Numbered from the stretch's first letter, positions 9,134 through 16,780 are shown. The stretch is 39,047 bases of DNA from Pararhodospirillum oryzae (GCF_007992075.1 NZ_BJZO01000039.1:1-39047), one strand, 5' to 3'. The notes: generated by a model not told the origin, from the letters alone. Numbers and translations: made by a program.

Positions 9134-9174
9134 AGTTTGTCGGGAAAGGCGGCCCCCCTTTTTCCTGACGAACT
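9134..9174 (+). terminator. Second strong hairpin
   Basis: AGTTTGTCGGGAAA (9134-9147) pairs with TTTCCTGACGAACT (9161-9174) over 14 positions with two G-U pairs; the loop contains a C-run and TT. It lies right after the first hairpin and makes a tandem termination region. The 8-bp inverted repeat GTTCCGGT/ACCGGAAC (9186-9193/9218-9225) follows. Confidence 0.5.
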
Positions 9175-9593
9175 CTAGCCAGAAAGTTCCGGTCCGAACC
9201 GAATTTCCTTCTGGACTACCGGAACGCCCCTTGAGAAAATAAAAGACATAAAATTATTTTTTGCCCCTCCTCCCAGAATAAATAAATAATAATATTTAAC
9301 AAAAAAGCGTATCAGCACAGAGAGCGCTTTTCAATTTTGGGATATAACTTCACAAAAAACACAACATCATTGAAATTAACCCTCATTTTTATTTAAAGCC
9401 CAGCCGGGATAAAGACGGATTACCTCGGAAGCGAACCATCCGGGATCCCGTTTGCAATGGCGGACCAAATGACTTATACGCTGAGGCCAACACGGACGCA
9501 GGATACGGCCGTCCCAACACGGAGAGAATGCGCAAGGCGGAACCGGTCTTCCCCTCCCGAACGCGCAACGGTTTCCCCGCACCAAGGCTGCTC
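9175..9593 (+). promoter_or_regulatory. Leader/promoter region of type I secretion module 1
   Basis: No gene is seen between the hairpins and the SPNF protein gene. The stretch 9230-9395 is strongly AT-rich compared with its surroundings, as expected of a regulated promoter. It contains ACCCTCATTTTTATTT (9379-9394), which recurs exactly at 23081-23096 on the other strand, upstream of secretion module 2 in the same orientation relative to transcription. Confidence 0.5.
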
Positions 9594-9983
9594 ATGACCG
9601 CATCACCCCAAGCCGAGCTGTATATCGATGGTCTCCTTGATGTCTCTTTTGCACGGGGAACCGTCCGGATCGACCTGTACAGCCTTTCCGCCACGGCCAA
9701 GGCCTCCAATGGCCAGCCTCTTCCCGAGCATCGGCAGCGGCTGATCCTCAGCGTTCCGTCCTTTCTTGATTTCGTGGGCGGGCTGAACATGGCGGCGGGC
9801 TCTTTTCGGGATAAGGGTGTGTTGCCCGGAACCGCGCCGGCCGCCGCGCCCGAAGGGGGCCAGGCGCCGCCCGCCCCGGCCGCCGCGTCCCCCGAACCGG
9901 CCCCGGCGTCCCCCGCTCCGGCTGTCAAGCGGACCCCTTCGTCGCCGAATTTCGCGCCCGTTTCCGATTCAACCGAGGCGTAA
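9594..9983 (+). CDS. Small T1SS-linked protein with SPNF motif, paralogue 1
   Basis: A 129-residue protein of unknown function. Residues 1-75 look like a small alpha/beta domain (ELYIDGLLDVSF, VRIDLYSLS, LILSVPSFLDFVGGLN). The rest is a Pro/Ala-rich tail ending in SSPNFAPVSDSTEA. The protein at 20769-21065 has the same plan: a DG...RIDL start, a LVL-x(4)-FLELL segment, a Pro/Ala tail and SPNF close to the C-terminus. Both sit directly before a HlyB-like ABC gene, so I read them as paralogous partners of type I secretion. The fold of the N-terminal part loosely recalls DUF3467-type proteins; this is unverified. ATG 9594 is used because the 22-codon upstream extension lacks similarity to the paralogue. 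No signal peptide, so cytoplasmic. Confidence 0.75.
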   Translation: MTASPQAELYIDGLLDVSFARGTVRIDLYSLSATAKASNGQPLPEHRQRLILSVPSFLDFVGGLNMAAGSFRDKGVLPGTAPAAAPEGGQAPPAPAAASPEPAPASPAPAVKRTPSSPNFAPVSDSTEA

Positions 9984-10049
9984 CGACCACGGCCGGCGCG
10001 ATCAAGCGAGGCTTTCCTGGGCCCTGCGCCGGTCCGGATTGGAGTGATC

Positions 10050-12251
10050 ATGACAACCCAGCCCTCCCAACCGCAGGTCCAGCCTGCCGATGCCGCCGAT
10101 CGCACCGGGGAGACCGCCGGTATCGTTGATCCTCATTCCGCGCTCAAGTGCCTTGTCCTCGTTGCCCGGCATCGCGGCATCGAGATGAGCGTGCCGCGCC
10201 TGCTTCACGATTACGCCATTGGCAACACCACGCCCAACGATACCTTGCTGCTGCGCATCGCGCGCAGCATGGGCCTGCGGGCCCGCTACGGCCGTATCGG
10301 CTGGAAGAACCTGAAGGACATGGGCGAGGCCCTGCCGCTGATCGCCCGCCTGAAAAACGGCAACTGGGTGGTTCTGGCCGGGTTCCGCGCCGAGGACTCC
10401 AAGGTCGCGGTCTGGGATCCCCTGGCGGATGTCCCGGAAATGATGTTCCTGGATGAAGCCACCTTCGGCCCGGCTTGGGCTGGAGAGGTGATGTATCTGA
10501 AGGTGCGACGGAACCTTGATGATCCAAGCCGCAAATTCGATATCGCCTGGTTCATTCCGGAAATCCTTCGCCAGAAGCGGCTGTTCATCGATATCGCCAT
10601 TATCGTTCTCGTAACCCATTTTCTTGGGTTGCTGAGCCCCGTGTTTTTTCAGCTTATTATCGATAAAGTCCTACCGCATGAAAGCTATTCAACCCTTTAC
10701 GTTCTTGTTCTTGGTATTCTCGGGGCCGTTCTGTTCGAAACGGGGTTTGGTGTTCTGCGTCAATACCTGACGCTTTTTGCCACGAACAAAATCGATATCC
10801 GGGTTAATGACCGTATTTTCTCAAAACTTGTCAGTCTGCCCGTTCACTTTTTCGAGAATTCCTCGACAGGCGTTCTGATCAAGCACATGCAACAGGCCCA
10901 GAGCATCCGGGGCTTCCTGACCGGGTCATTGTTCCAGACCCTTCTGGACTGCACGATGCTGTTGGTCGCCTTGCCCATGCTGATCTTGTACAGCGCAAAG
11001 CTGACGCTCATCGTGATTGTTTTTTCCGCGTTGATCGCGGGTGTCATCGCCTCGGTGCTCAAGCCGTTTCGCCGCCGTCTGGAGGAGCTTTACAACGCCG
11101 ACGGCCGCCGCCAGGCGCTGCTGGTCGAAACGATCTCGGGCATGCGCACGGTCAAATCCCTGGCCCTGGAGCCACTGCAACGGCGCACATGGAACGACCG
11201 CTCGGCCGAAACGGTGGCCCAGACCTTCCGGGTCGGCAAGCTGGCCCTGGGGTCCATGGGCGTCGTGGAACTGTTGTCCAAGGCCATGCCGATCGCGGTC
11301 ATCGCCGTGGGCACCCAGTCGGTGTTCGATGGCACCTTGACCGTGGGAGCCCTGGTCGCCTTCAACATGCTCTCGGGCCGGGTGGTGGGCCCCCTGGTGC
11401 AGATCGTCGGATTGATCCAGGCCTACCAGCAGGTTTCCCTGTCGGTGCGCATGCTGGGCTCGATCATGAATACCCCCTCCGAGCGCGGCGGCGTGGGCCT
11501 GCGCCCCCAGATCAAGGGGGGCCTTCAGTTCGATGAAGTGACCTTCCGGTACAGCCCGGACACGGCGCCCGCGCTCAACGAGGTCTCGTTCGATGTCCGG
11601 CCCGGCAGCATCTTTGGCCTGGTCGGGCGCTCCGGATCGGGCAAGACGACCATCACCCGGATGATGCAAGGGCTCTACACGCCCCAGTCGGGGATCATCC
11701 GCCTGGACGGGACGGATATCCGCGAGATTGACCTGGTGCACATGCGCAGCCATATCGGCGTGGTGCTGCAAGACAACTTCTTGTTCCGGGGCACGGTGCG
11801 CGAGAACATCGCCGCCGCCCGACCCGACGCGACCCTGGCCGATGTCATGGAAGCGGCGCGTCTGGCGGGCGCCGACGAGTTCATTGAACGCCTGCCCAAG
11901 GGGTTCGAAACAGCCCTGGAGGAAAACGCCTCCAACCTTTCCGGGGGACAAAAGCAGCGCCTGGCCATTGCCCGCGCCCTGGTGACCGAACCCCGGATCT
12001 TGATCCTGGACGAGGCGACCAGCGCACTGGATCCGGAAAGCGAGGCCATCATCCAGGCGAACCTGAAAAAAATCGCCCTGGGCCGAACCTTGATCATCGT
12101 CTCCCATCGCCTGTCCACCTTGGTCGAAGCCGATGCGATCTTGGTCATGGACCGGGGTCGGATCGATTGCGTCGCCCGCCACCACGAACTGTTGGCTCGA
12201 AGCGAGATCTATCGAACGCTTTGGACGCAGCAAACCAAGCACATGGCCTGA
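10050..12251 (+). CDS. Type I secretion ABC transporter (HlyB-like), module 1
   Basis: A 733-residue inner-membrane exporter ATPase. Order of domains: a C39-peptidase-like domain (about 30-145) in which the catalytic Cys position is occupied by Ser, so a non-cleaving HlyB-type CLD; a six-helix transmembrane domain (about 165-460); and the nucleotide-binding domain with Walker A GRSGSGKTT (about 525), signature LSGGQKQR (about 629), Walker B ILILDEATSALD (about 650) and the H-loop IIVSHRLS. It should export an unfolded protein with an uncleaved C-terminal signal, together with the adaptor encoded 4 nt downstream and an outer-membrane TolC-like protein not seen here. ATG 10050 has GGAG 5 nt before it. 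No cargo gene adjoins it; the repeat protein starting at 38557 is one candidate. The transmembrane half (10560-10880) is AT-richer than the rest. Confidence 0.93.
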   Translation: MTTQPSQPQVQPADAADRTGETAGIVDPHSALKCLVLVARHRGIEMSVPRLLHDYAIGNTTPNDTLLLRIARSMGLRARYGRIGWKNLKDMGEALPLIARLKNGNWVVLAGFRAEDSKVAVWDPLADVPEMMFLDEATFGPAWAGEVMYLKVRRNLDDPSRKFDIAWFIPEILRQKRLFIDIAIIVLVTHFLGLLSPVFFQLIIDKVLPHESYSTLYVLVLGILGAVLFETGFGVLRQYLTLFATNKIDIRVNDRIFSKLVSLPVHFFENSSTGVLIKHMQQAQSIRGFLTGSLFQTLLDCTMLLVALPMLILYSAKLTLIVIVFSALIAGVIASVLKPFRRRLEELYNADGRRQALLVETISGMRTVKSLALEPLQRRTWNDRSAETVAQTFRVGKLALGSMGVVELLSKAMPIAVIAVGTQSVFDGTLTVGALVAFNMLSGRVVGPLVQIVGLIQAYQQVSLSVRMLGSIMNTPSERGGVGLRPQIKGGLQFDEVTFRYSPDTAPALNEVSFDVRPGSIFGLVGRSGSGKTTITRMMQGLYTPQSGIIRLDGTDIREIDLVHMRSHIGVVLQDNFLFRGTVRENIAAARPDATLADVMEAARLAGADEFIERLPKGFETALEENASNLSGGQKQRLAIARALVTEPRILILDEATSALDPESEAIIQANLKKIALGRTLIIVSHRLSTLVEADAILVMDRGRIDCVARHHELLARSEIYRTLWTQQTKHMA

Positions 12252-12255
12252 TCCG

Positions 12256-13791
12256 ATGTCCGAGCAGATACAGCCTTCCTCTTCCCTGCCGACGTCGACG
12301 CCCGGAACCGCGCCGCCCGAGGAACGACGACCTGCCACGGGAACGACGGTGGCGGCGTCCGCTGGCTCGTCCGAGCCCGCCCCGGGTCAGGACGAGGAAA
12401 GCGACGACGACGCCTCGGCCCTCGGCCAGTTCCGCAAGCGTCTCGGCGCCCTGGCCCGCGAGCGCAAGGAACGCGAAGTCCGAGAAGCGATCATCGAGTT
12501 CCAGTCGGACTCGATCGAGATCGAGAAGGGCCCGCCGCCTCGGGTCGCGCGGGCGACGGCGTATACCTTGCTGGCCCTGTTCGCCTTCGCCATCACCTGG
12601 GCATCATGGGCCCATGTGGACCGGGTGGTCACCGCGACCGGCCAGCTGGTCACCAAGGATCCGCAGATCATCGTCCAGCCCCTGGAAACCGCGGTCATCC
12701 GCAGCATTTTCGTGCGCCCCGGCGATATCGTGCACAAGGACGATCCCCTGGCGCTCCTGGATGCGACGTTCGTGGGAGCCGAGCTCGACCAGCTGGAAAG
12801 CCAGCGCTCCAGCTTCCAAGAACAGGTGACCCGCTTGCAGGCCGAACTGAACGGCGAGCCCTACCAGCCGGTCAGTTCCGGAACCCAGGACGCCTTGATG
12901 CAGACCGCCGTGGACTTGCAACGGCGCTCGGCCTATCAGGCCCGCCTCGCGGACCTGGATGCCCAGGTGGCCAAGAACAAGGCCGCCCTCGAGGCCCTGG
13001 TCCACGACATTGATGTGTTGGAGGACCGTCTGGCCGTTGCCCACAAGATCGAGGACATGCGAGCCGAGTTGAAGAAGCTCGATGCCGGCTCCCAGCTCCA
13101 GCTTCTTGTTGCCCAAAATACGCGTCTGGAAGTCACCCAGGACCTGGAGCGCTCGCGCAACCGCCAGAAGGAACTGCGCCACGAAATCGCAGCCTTGCAA
13201 GCGCAGCGGGAAGCCTTCATGGCCGGCTGGCGCCAGGAAGCCGCGAGCGATCTGGTCGACGCGACCCGCCAGCTCGACAACATCATGGATCAACTGCGCA
13301 AGGTCAAACGACGCCAGGAGTTGATCGATCTGCGCTCGCCGGAAGACGCCGTTGTTCTTTCCGTGGCCCAGCGCACGGTTGGGTCGGTGCAGCAGGCCGC
13401 CGAACCCTTGATGACCCTGGTCCCCCTCAACAGCCCGCTTGAGGCCGAGGTGCGGATTTCCCCGGCGGATATCGGACGCCTGAGCGTCGGCCTGCCCAGC
13501 AAGATCAAGATCGCCGCTTTTCCCTTTCAAAAGCACGGCATGCTGGAGGGAGAATTGCGGGTGATTTCCGAAAACACGTTTTCCCCCAACAACAGCCAGG
13601 ACTCCTCCCAGAGTTATTACCGGGGTCTGGTCGATCTGACGTCCACGAAGCTGCGCAACGTTCCCAAGGAACAACGGTTGTTGCCGGGCATGACGCTGAC
13701 GGCGGAAATCAAGCTGGGGGAACGCTCGGTGATCAGCTATTTCTTGTATCCTCTCATTCGCACGTTCGACGAAAGCCTGCGCGAGCCCTGA
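12256..13791 (+). CDS. HlyD-family membrane fusion protein, module 1
   Basis: A 511-residue periplasmic adaptor of type I secretion. A long, disordered Pro/Ser/Ala- and acidic-rich cytoplasmic N-terminus (1-95) precedes one membrane helix (about 98-118, TAYTLLALFAFAITWASWAH). Then come the lipoyl-like half QPLETAVIRSIFVRPGDIVHKDDPLALLD (141-169), a long alpha-hairpin coiled coil (about 172-370), the second lipoyl half (DLRSPEDAVVLSVAQRTVGSV) and a beta-barrel end of the AprE/PrtE type finishing in a hydrophobic ISYFLYPLIRTFDESLREP. That ending nearly matches the second adaptor in this window (ILSYFLYPLIRTLDESFKDR), so the two are paralogues. It starts 4 nt after the ABC stop codon. The long N-terminal tail may contact the small SPNF protein or the cargo (speculation). 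Confidence 0.93.
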   Translation: MSEQIQPSSSLPTSTPGTAPPEERRPATGTTVAASAGSSEPAPGQDEESDDDASALGQFRKRLGALARERKEREVREAIIEFQSDSIEIEKGPPPRVARATAYTLLALFAFAITWASWAHVDRVVTATGQLVTKDPQIIVQPLETAVIRSIFVRPGDIVHKDDPLALLDATFVGAELDQLESQRSSFQEQVTRLQAELNGEPYQPVSSGTQDALMQTAVDLQRRSAYQARLADLDAQVAKNKAALEALVHDIDVLEDRLAVAHKIEDMRAELKKLDAGSQLQLLVAQNTRLEVTQDLERSRNRQKELRHEIAALQAQREAFMAGWRQEAASDLVDATRQLDNIMDQLRKVKRRQELIDLRSPEDAVVLSVAQRTVGSVQQAAEPLMTLVPLNSPLEAEVRISPADIGRLSVGLPSKIKIAAFPFQKHGMLEGELRVISENTFSPNNSQDSSQSYYRGLVDLTSTKLRNVPKEQRLLPGMTLTAEIKLGERSVISYFLYPLIRTFDESLREP

Positions 13792-13843
13792 TCCTCTCCG
13801 CTTCGAGCGGCCTGCAGGAAGAGCGAAAAGAAGGGAACTCCGT

Positions 13844-15262
13844 ATGTCTGAGGTCAGTCTTCGCGTTTCCGGGCTGTCCAAGGATTACCTGATTTACGAC
13901 CAGCCCGAAGACCGTCTGAAGCAAATGGTCCTGCGCTGGCGGCGGTATTACAATCCCTTTTCGGCCTTGCGCGACGTGGACCTTGAAGTGGTCCGGGGCG
14001 AAACCGTGGGGATTGTTGGCCGCAACGGATCGGGCAAGACAACCTTGCTGGAAATCATCGCCGGAACCATGGCCCCCACCCGGGGATCGGTGGAGGTGTT
14101 TGGCCGGGTGGCGGCGTTGTTGGGGTTGGGCGCGGGGTTTAACCCGGAATTCAGCGGCCGCGACAACGTGTTTTTGAATGCGGCCTTGCTTGGACTTTCC
14201 ACGGGCGCGATCGAGAACGTGTTTGATCAGATTGCCGCCTTCGCGGATATCGGTCCCTTCATCGATCGTCCCGTGAAGACCTATTCCAGCGGCATGTACG
14301 CCCGCCTCGCCTTCGCCACGGCCATTCATGTCGATCCGGATATCCTGATCGTCGATGAAACCCTGTCGGTGGGCGACGAGGCTTTTCAGCGGAAATGCTT
14401 CCGGCGGATCAATCAGCTCAAGGACTCTGGGTGCACCATTTTATTCGTGACGCACAGCGCCCAGACCGTGGTGGATCTGTGTGACCGGGTCTTGCTTCTG
14501 GATCGGGGCGAGCGCCTCATCCTGGGGAGTCCGCGTCTTGTCGTGGCCTATTACCAGCGGCTGATTCACGCGCCCGAGGATCAGGTCCCCGCCCTGCGCG
14601 GCAGTATTCGCGCTCTCGATGGCCATCCGGAGGCCATGGCCCTGACCCGTCTTTCCGGGCGCTCCGATCCGATGTCCGATCAGCCTCCTGCCCCCTTGTC
14701 GGAAGCGGAGGAAACCTCCGGTTCTTCCGCCCCAAAGAGGGAAGAACGGGACGAAGCCTTTTTCAGTCCGCATTTTTGCTGTGAAAGTCAGATCGAGGCG
14801 CCCGCTTCCGGAGTGTGTGTCTCCGATGTCCACCTGGAAACCCCCGACGGACGCCGGGTCAATCATCTGACCCATGAACGGGAATACGACGTTGTTTATC
14901 GGGTCACCTTCGCGCATTCCTTGGACCGGGTTCGGTTTGGGATGCAGGTTCGCGCCGTCAATGGATTAATCCTTTCAGACCAAGTATCCCATACTCAATC
15001 CGAAGAGGGAATTTCTGTCCGGCAGAGCGGAGAGACTATAGAAGTAAGATTTCCAATCAAAGCCATCCTGTTTCCAGGAACATATTTTCTAAACGCTGTC
15101 GTAACAGCCCTTTCTCCTGATCTGAAAAGCCGGCTTTTGTATCGTTTGATTGACGCTCATGTTTTCCGCATTCTTGCGCGTCCGTATTTGACGGCTGGTG
15201 GACTTTTAAATACGCAAGCGGGACGCCTTCCTCGGGTTTTGGATCCTCAGACCGTGGTGTGA
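13844..15262 (+). CDS. wzt: Wzt-like polysaccharide ABC transporter ATPase
   Basis: A 472-residue ATPase of the ABC-2 polysaccharide exporter family (Wzt/RfbE/TagH). Walker A GRNGSGKTT is at 59-67, the signature variant YSSGMYARLAFA at about 147-158 and Walker B ILIVDETLSVGDEAF at about 166-180; the SSGM signature is typical of this family. An acidic/Pro linker (about 245-305) leads to a C-terminal beta-sandwich (about 305-465) like the Wzt carbohydrate-binding domain that recognises the finished O-antigen chain. Its membrane partner (Wzm) is not in the window. It follows module 1 of type I secretion by 52 nt and has AAGGGAA before its ATG, so it may be co-transcribed with it. The last 250 nt are AT-richer. 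Its stop codon lies inside a replication iteron. Confidence 0.9.
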   Translation: MSEVSLRVSGLSKDYLIYDQPEDRLKQMVLRWRRYYNPFSALRDVDLEVVRGETVGIVGRNGSGKTTLLEIIAGTMAPTRGSVEVFGRVAALLGLGAGFNPEFSGRDNVFLNAALLGLSTGAIENVFDQIAAFADIGPFIDRPVKTYSSGMYARLAFATAIHVDPDILIVDETLSVGDEAFQRKCFRRINQLKDSGCTILFVTHSAQTVVDLCDRVLLLDRGERLILGSPRLVVAYYQRLIHAPEDQVPALRGSIRALDGHPEAMALTRLSGRSDPMSDQPPAPLSEAEETSGSSAPKREERDEAFFSPHFCCESQIEAPASGVCVSDVHLETPDGRRVNHLTHEREYDVVYRVTFAHSLDRVRFGMQVRAVNGLILSDQVSHTQSEEGISVRQSGETIEVRFPIKAILFPGTYFLNAVVTALSPDLKSRLLYRLIDAHVFRILARPYLTAGGLLNTQAGRLPRVLDPQTVV

Positions 15263-15273
15263 GGAGAGTCCAA
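15257..15273 (-). repeat. repA iteron, overlapping the wzt stop codon
   Basis: GTGTGAGGAGAGTCCAA is the exact reverse complement of the iteron at 15459-15475. It contains the TGA stop of wzt (15260-15262). The flanking GAGCGGCAAG also matches, inverted, CTTGCCGCTC at 15442-15451. Confidence 0.8.
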
Positions 15274-15425
15274 GAGCGGCAAGAGAGGGGGAGGCATTTC
15301 CTTTCCCAGGGGAAAAAGGAGGGGGAGGACGGGGGCATTTGATCCAAAAAAAGAGATTCCCTCGCCCATCCGATTGAAAAATAACTCTTTCATGTGAAAA
15401 ACAACGAGGATTGGAGGGCGGGAAT

Positions 15426-15442
15426 TTGGACTCTACTCACAC
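15426..15442 (+). repeat. repA iteron downstream of repA
   Basis: TTGGACTCTACTCACAC, 33 bp from the next copy (start to start), about three helical turns. It lies beyond the repA stop codon. Confidence 0.85.
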
Positions 15443-15458
15443 CTTGCCGCTCCCGGGA

Positions 15459-15475
15459 TTGGACTCTCCTCACAC
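15459..15475 (+). repeat. repA iteron overlapping the repA 3' end
   Basis: TTGGACTCTCCTCACAC overlaps the repA stop codon (15470-15472). It is a direct repeat of 15426-15442 and the inverse of 15257-15273. These three copies may act as a second RepA-binding cluster, for copy control, incompatibility or plasmid pairing. Confidence 0.85.
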
Positions 15476-16414
15476 CTCCGGCAAAAGAACCTGAATCATG
15501 CGTGGGGCGATGGGGGGACGGCACGGGTTCAAGATCACCCCTTTCTGGCCATCGATTTCCACCCGTGCTTCCGGGTACGCGGCCACGGCAAGGCGCTGAC
15601 TTTCCAGGAAGGTGCGTCGGAACTGGCTCATGGGGGCCTTGTCGTCGAACCCCGCGCCGAACTGCCCGCGAAGGGCGGTCCAGCTGACCGCGGTGGGGTG
15701 GTGCAAGACATGCAATCGATAGGCAAGCCAGATGTAAATATCCAGGGCCAGGGATCGGTTGGCGAGCGCCCGCACGGCGGATTCCAAGACAGGAACCGCA
15801 TGGTGTTTAAGGCTACGGAAAAAATCGTCGGACAGCCGGGCCGTCTCGGTCCAAAGGCGTTTCTGGCGTCCGTTATCGGACATTTCGGTCAGGCAAAGTC
15901 CACCCTCGACGAAGTTTGTGTTCTTGAAAAGCTCCCCCCCCTTATCGTCCCAGAAAAAAGTCAGGGAACACATGGAAAGCCGGGTCGCCTGCTCATCGAT
16001 GAGACGATAACTTTTTCCCCCGACACTAATGCCCATGCGGTTCATCCAGGCGGCCATTGACCCGCCAAGTTCCACTTCGGGAGAGCCGGTTTTCAGGGCC
16101 TCCGTCTGAAGATACAGCAGAATCATCCGGGCCCGGGAGCCATAGGGGAGGCCGACCGGAAGACCGGCCCGGTTGAACCCGGGCTTGACCAGCAAGGTCA
16201 CGCGGCCGTTTTCCCGGCGCCAGACTTCGGCATCTGTTTTTTTATGAGGGAGACAGGTAAGGGCAAAACCGGCATGGGTGATGCCGATATTGGTTTCTTC
16301 ATCGCTCATCACTTCGGCGGCGATATCCAATTCCTGCCGTTCGAGTGAAGTCGTGGCAGCCGTCTTCAGCGCATCCCGACCGTCCCGTAGGATCAGATCG
16401 TGAATTTCGGCCAT
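15470..16414 (-). CDS. repA: Plasmid replication initiator RepA (RepA_C family)
   Basis: A 314-residue initiator of the 'plasmid encoded RepA' family (RepA_C). The diagnostic central block is at 88-150: GLPYGSRARMILLYLQTEAL, then ELGGSMAAWMNRMGI, GGKSYRLIDEQATRLS and SLTFFWDD, matching the family pattern of P-x-G-s-x-AR-x-I-L-x-x-x-x-TEA followed by LG-x-S and RL-x-x-Q. It should bind the 17-bp iterons found on both sides of the gene and, with host DnaA, open the origin at 16475-16670. ATG 16414 has GGAGAAG about 5 nt before it. The 19-bp inverted iteron pair lies 63-129 nt upstream, where it could also repress repA. No parA/parB genes are visible in the window. No frameshift or loss is seen, so the replicon appears intact. 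Confidence 0.92.
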   Translation of the reverse strand: MAEIHDLILRDGRDALKTAATTSLERQELDIAAEVMSDEETNIGITHAGFALTCLPHKKTDAEVWRRENGRVTLLVKPGFNRAGLPVGLPYGSRARMILLYLQTEALKTGSPEVELGGSMAAWMNRMGISVGGKSYRLIDEQATRLSMCSLTFFWDDKGGELFKNTNFVEGGLCLTEMSDNGRQKRLWTETARLSDDFFRSLKHHAVPVLESAVRALANRSLALDIYIWLAYRLHVLHHPTAVSWTALRGQFGAGFDDKAPMSQFRRTFLESQRLAVAAYPEARVEIDGQKGVILNPCRPPIAPRMIQVLLPEV

Positions 16415-16474
16415 GTCACTTCTCCATCCTGGAAACTAAGCGACACCATGGCATCGAAAAATCCGAAAAACCAG

Positions 16475-16492
16475 TTGGACTCTGCTCACACA
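16475..16492 (+). repeat. repA iteron (left arm of inverted pair)
   Basis: TTGGACTCTGCTCACACA. With the inverted copy at 16528-16545 it forms a perfect 19-bp inverted repeat (16477-16495 and 16525-16543). Confidence 0.88.
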
Positions 16493-16543
16493 AGCTATTT
16501 GAAAGTTATTTGTTTTAGTTATTTGCTTGTGTGAGCAGAGTCC
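16477..16543. repeat. 19-bp perfect inverted repeat with 29-nt AT-rich loop
   Basis: GGACTCTGCTCACACAAGC (16477-16495) and its exact reverse complement (16525-16543) flank 29 nt that are almost all A/T. It is both an iteron pair and a candidate operator for repA; a cruciform could form in supercoiled DNA. Confidence 0.9.
16493..16525 (+). repeat. AT-rich direct repeats, candidate DNA unwinding element
   Basis: AGCTATTTG (16493), AGTTATTTG (16504) and AGTTATTTG (16517) repeat at 11- and 13-nt steps within the loop of the inverted repeat. AT-rich short direct repeats near iterons and DnaA boxes are where iteron origins usually melt. Confidence 0.65.
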
Positions 16544-16545
16544 TG
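16529..16545 (-). repeat. repA iteron (right arm of inverted pair)
   Basis: GTGTGAGCAGAGTCC followed by TG instead of AA. The core matches and the outer two bases diverge. Confidence 0.8.
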
Positions 16546-16561
16546 GGGATAACTCCGATTC

Positions 16562-16578
16562 TCGTGCGTAGAGTCCAA
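16562..16578 (-). repeat. repA iteron, degenerate
   Basis: TCGTGCGTAGAGTCCAA, three mismatches to GTGTGAGTAGAGTCCAA. It is placed exactly 21 bp from the next copy, which supports it as a real but weaker site. Confidence 0.65.
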
Positions 16579-16582
16579 ATTT

Positions 16583-16599
16583 GTGTGAGTAGAGTCCAA
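16583..16599 (-). repeat. repA iteron
   Basis: GTGTGAGTAGAGTCCAA, the exact reverse complement of the iteron at 15426-15442. Confidence 0.88.
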
Positions 16600-16617
16600 C
16601 CCTCTTTTGGGAGGGCC

Positions 16618-16626
16618 TGTGGATAA
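16618..16626 (-). promoter_or_regulatory. DnaA box
   Basis: TGTGGATAA, the reverse complement of the consensus DnaA box TTATCCACA, lies between the last two iterons. Near matches with GGGGATAA occur at 16544-16552 and 16662-16670. Confidence 0.8.
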
Positions 16627-16645
16627 CTATCCCCGTCGACTCGTT

Positions 16646-16662
16646 GTGTGGGTAGAGTCCAA
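16646..16662 (-). repeat. repA iteron
   Basis: GTGTGGGTAGAGTCCAA, one mismatch to 16583-16599 and exactly 63 bp (3 x 21) from it. Confidence 0.85.
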
Positions 16663-16780
16663 GGGGATAACTCGTCGTGAGGGGCGGGGGAAACGGGCGA
16701 ATCGGGGGTTGAAACCCCTGGTGGTTTTGTGCAGAAAAAAATCCTTATTGTTTTTTTTTGTCTTGTGCGTTTTCCAGAGG

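Larger units (their letters stand above)
16415..16780. other. Probable iteron origin of replication (oriV)
   Basis: This 366-nt non-coding stretch upstream of repA holds five iterons (16475, 16529, 16562, 16583 and 16646), a perfect DnaA box, two DnaA-like GGGGATAA sites (16544-16552, 16662-16670), an AT-rich segment with short direct repeats between inverted iterons, and a T-run at 16738-16760. Iteron steps are 33, 21 and 63 bp, the last two being multiples of 21 bp (two helical turns), so RepA molecules would sit on one face of the DNA. Together with repA this is the standard layout of an iteron-type plasmid origin. Confidence 0.88.

Noticed and set aside
10926-12338. 470-codon minus-strand frame antisense to the ABC exporter
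   Set aside because: Low-complexity His/Gln/Gly/Asp composition with no family features; the plus strand has all ABC motifs.
12604-13881. 425-codon minus-strand frame antisense to the HlyD-like gene
   Set aside because: Shadow of the coiled-coil coding strand; no recognisable domain.
15296-15320. CCTTTCCC...GGGGAAAAAGG as a bidirectional terminator between wzt and repA
   Set aside because: The stem is short and mismatched without a proper T-run; kept only as a possibility.
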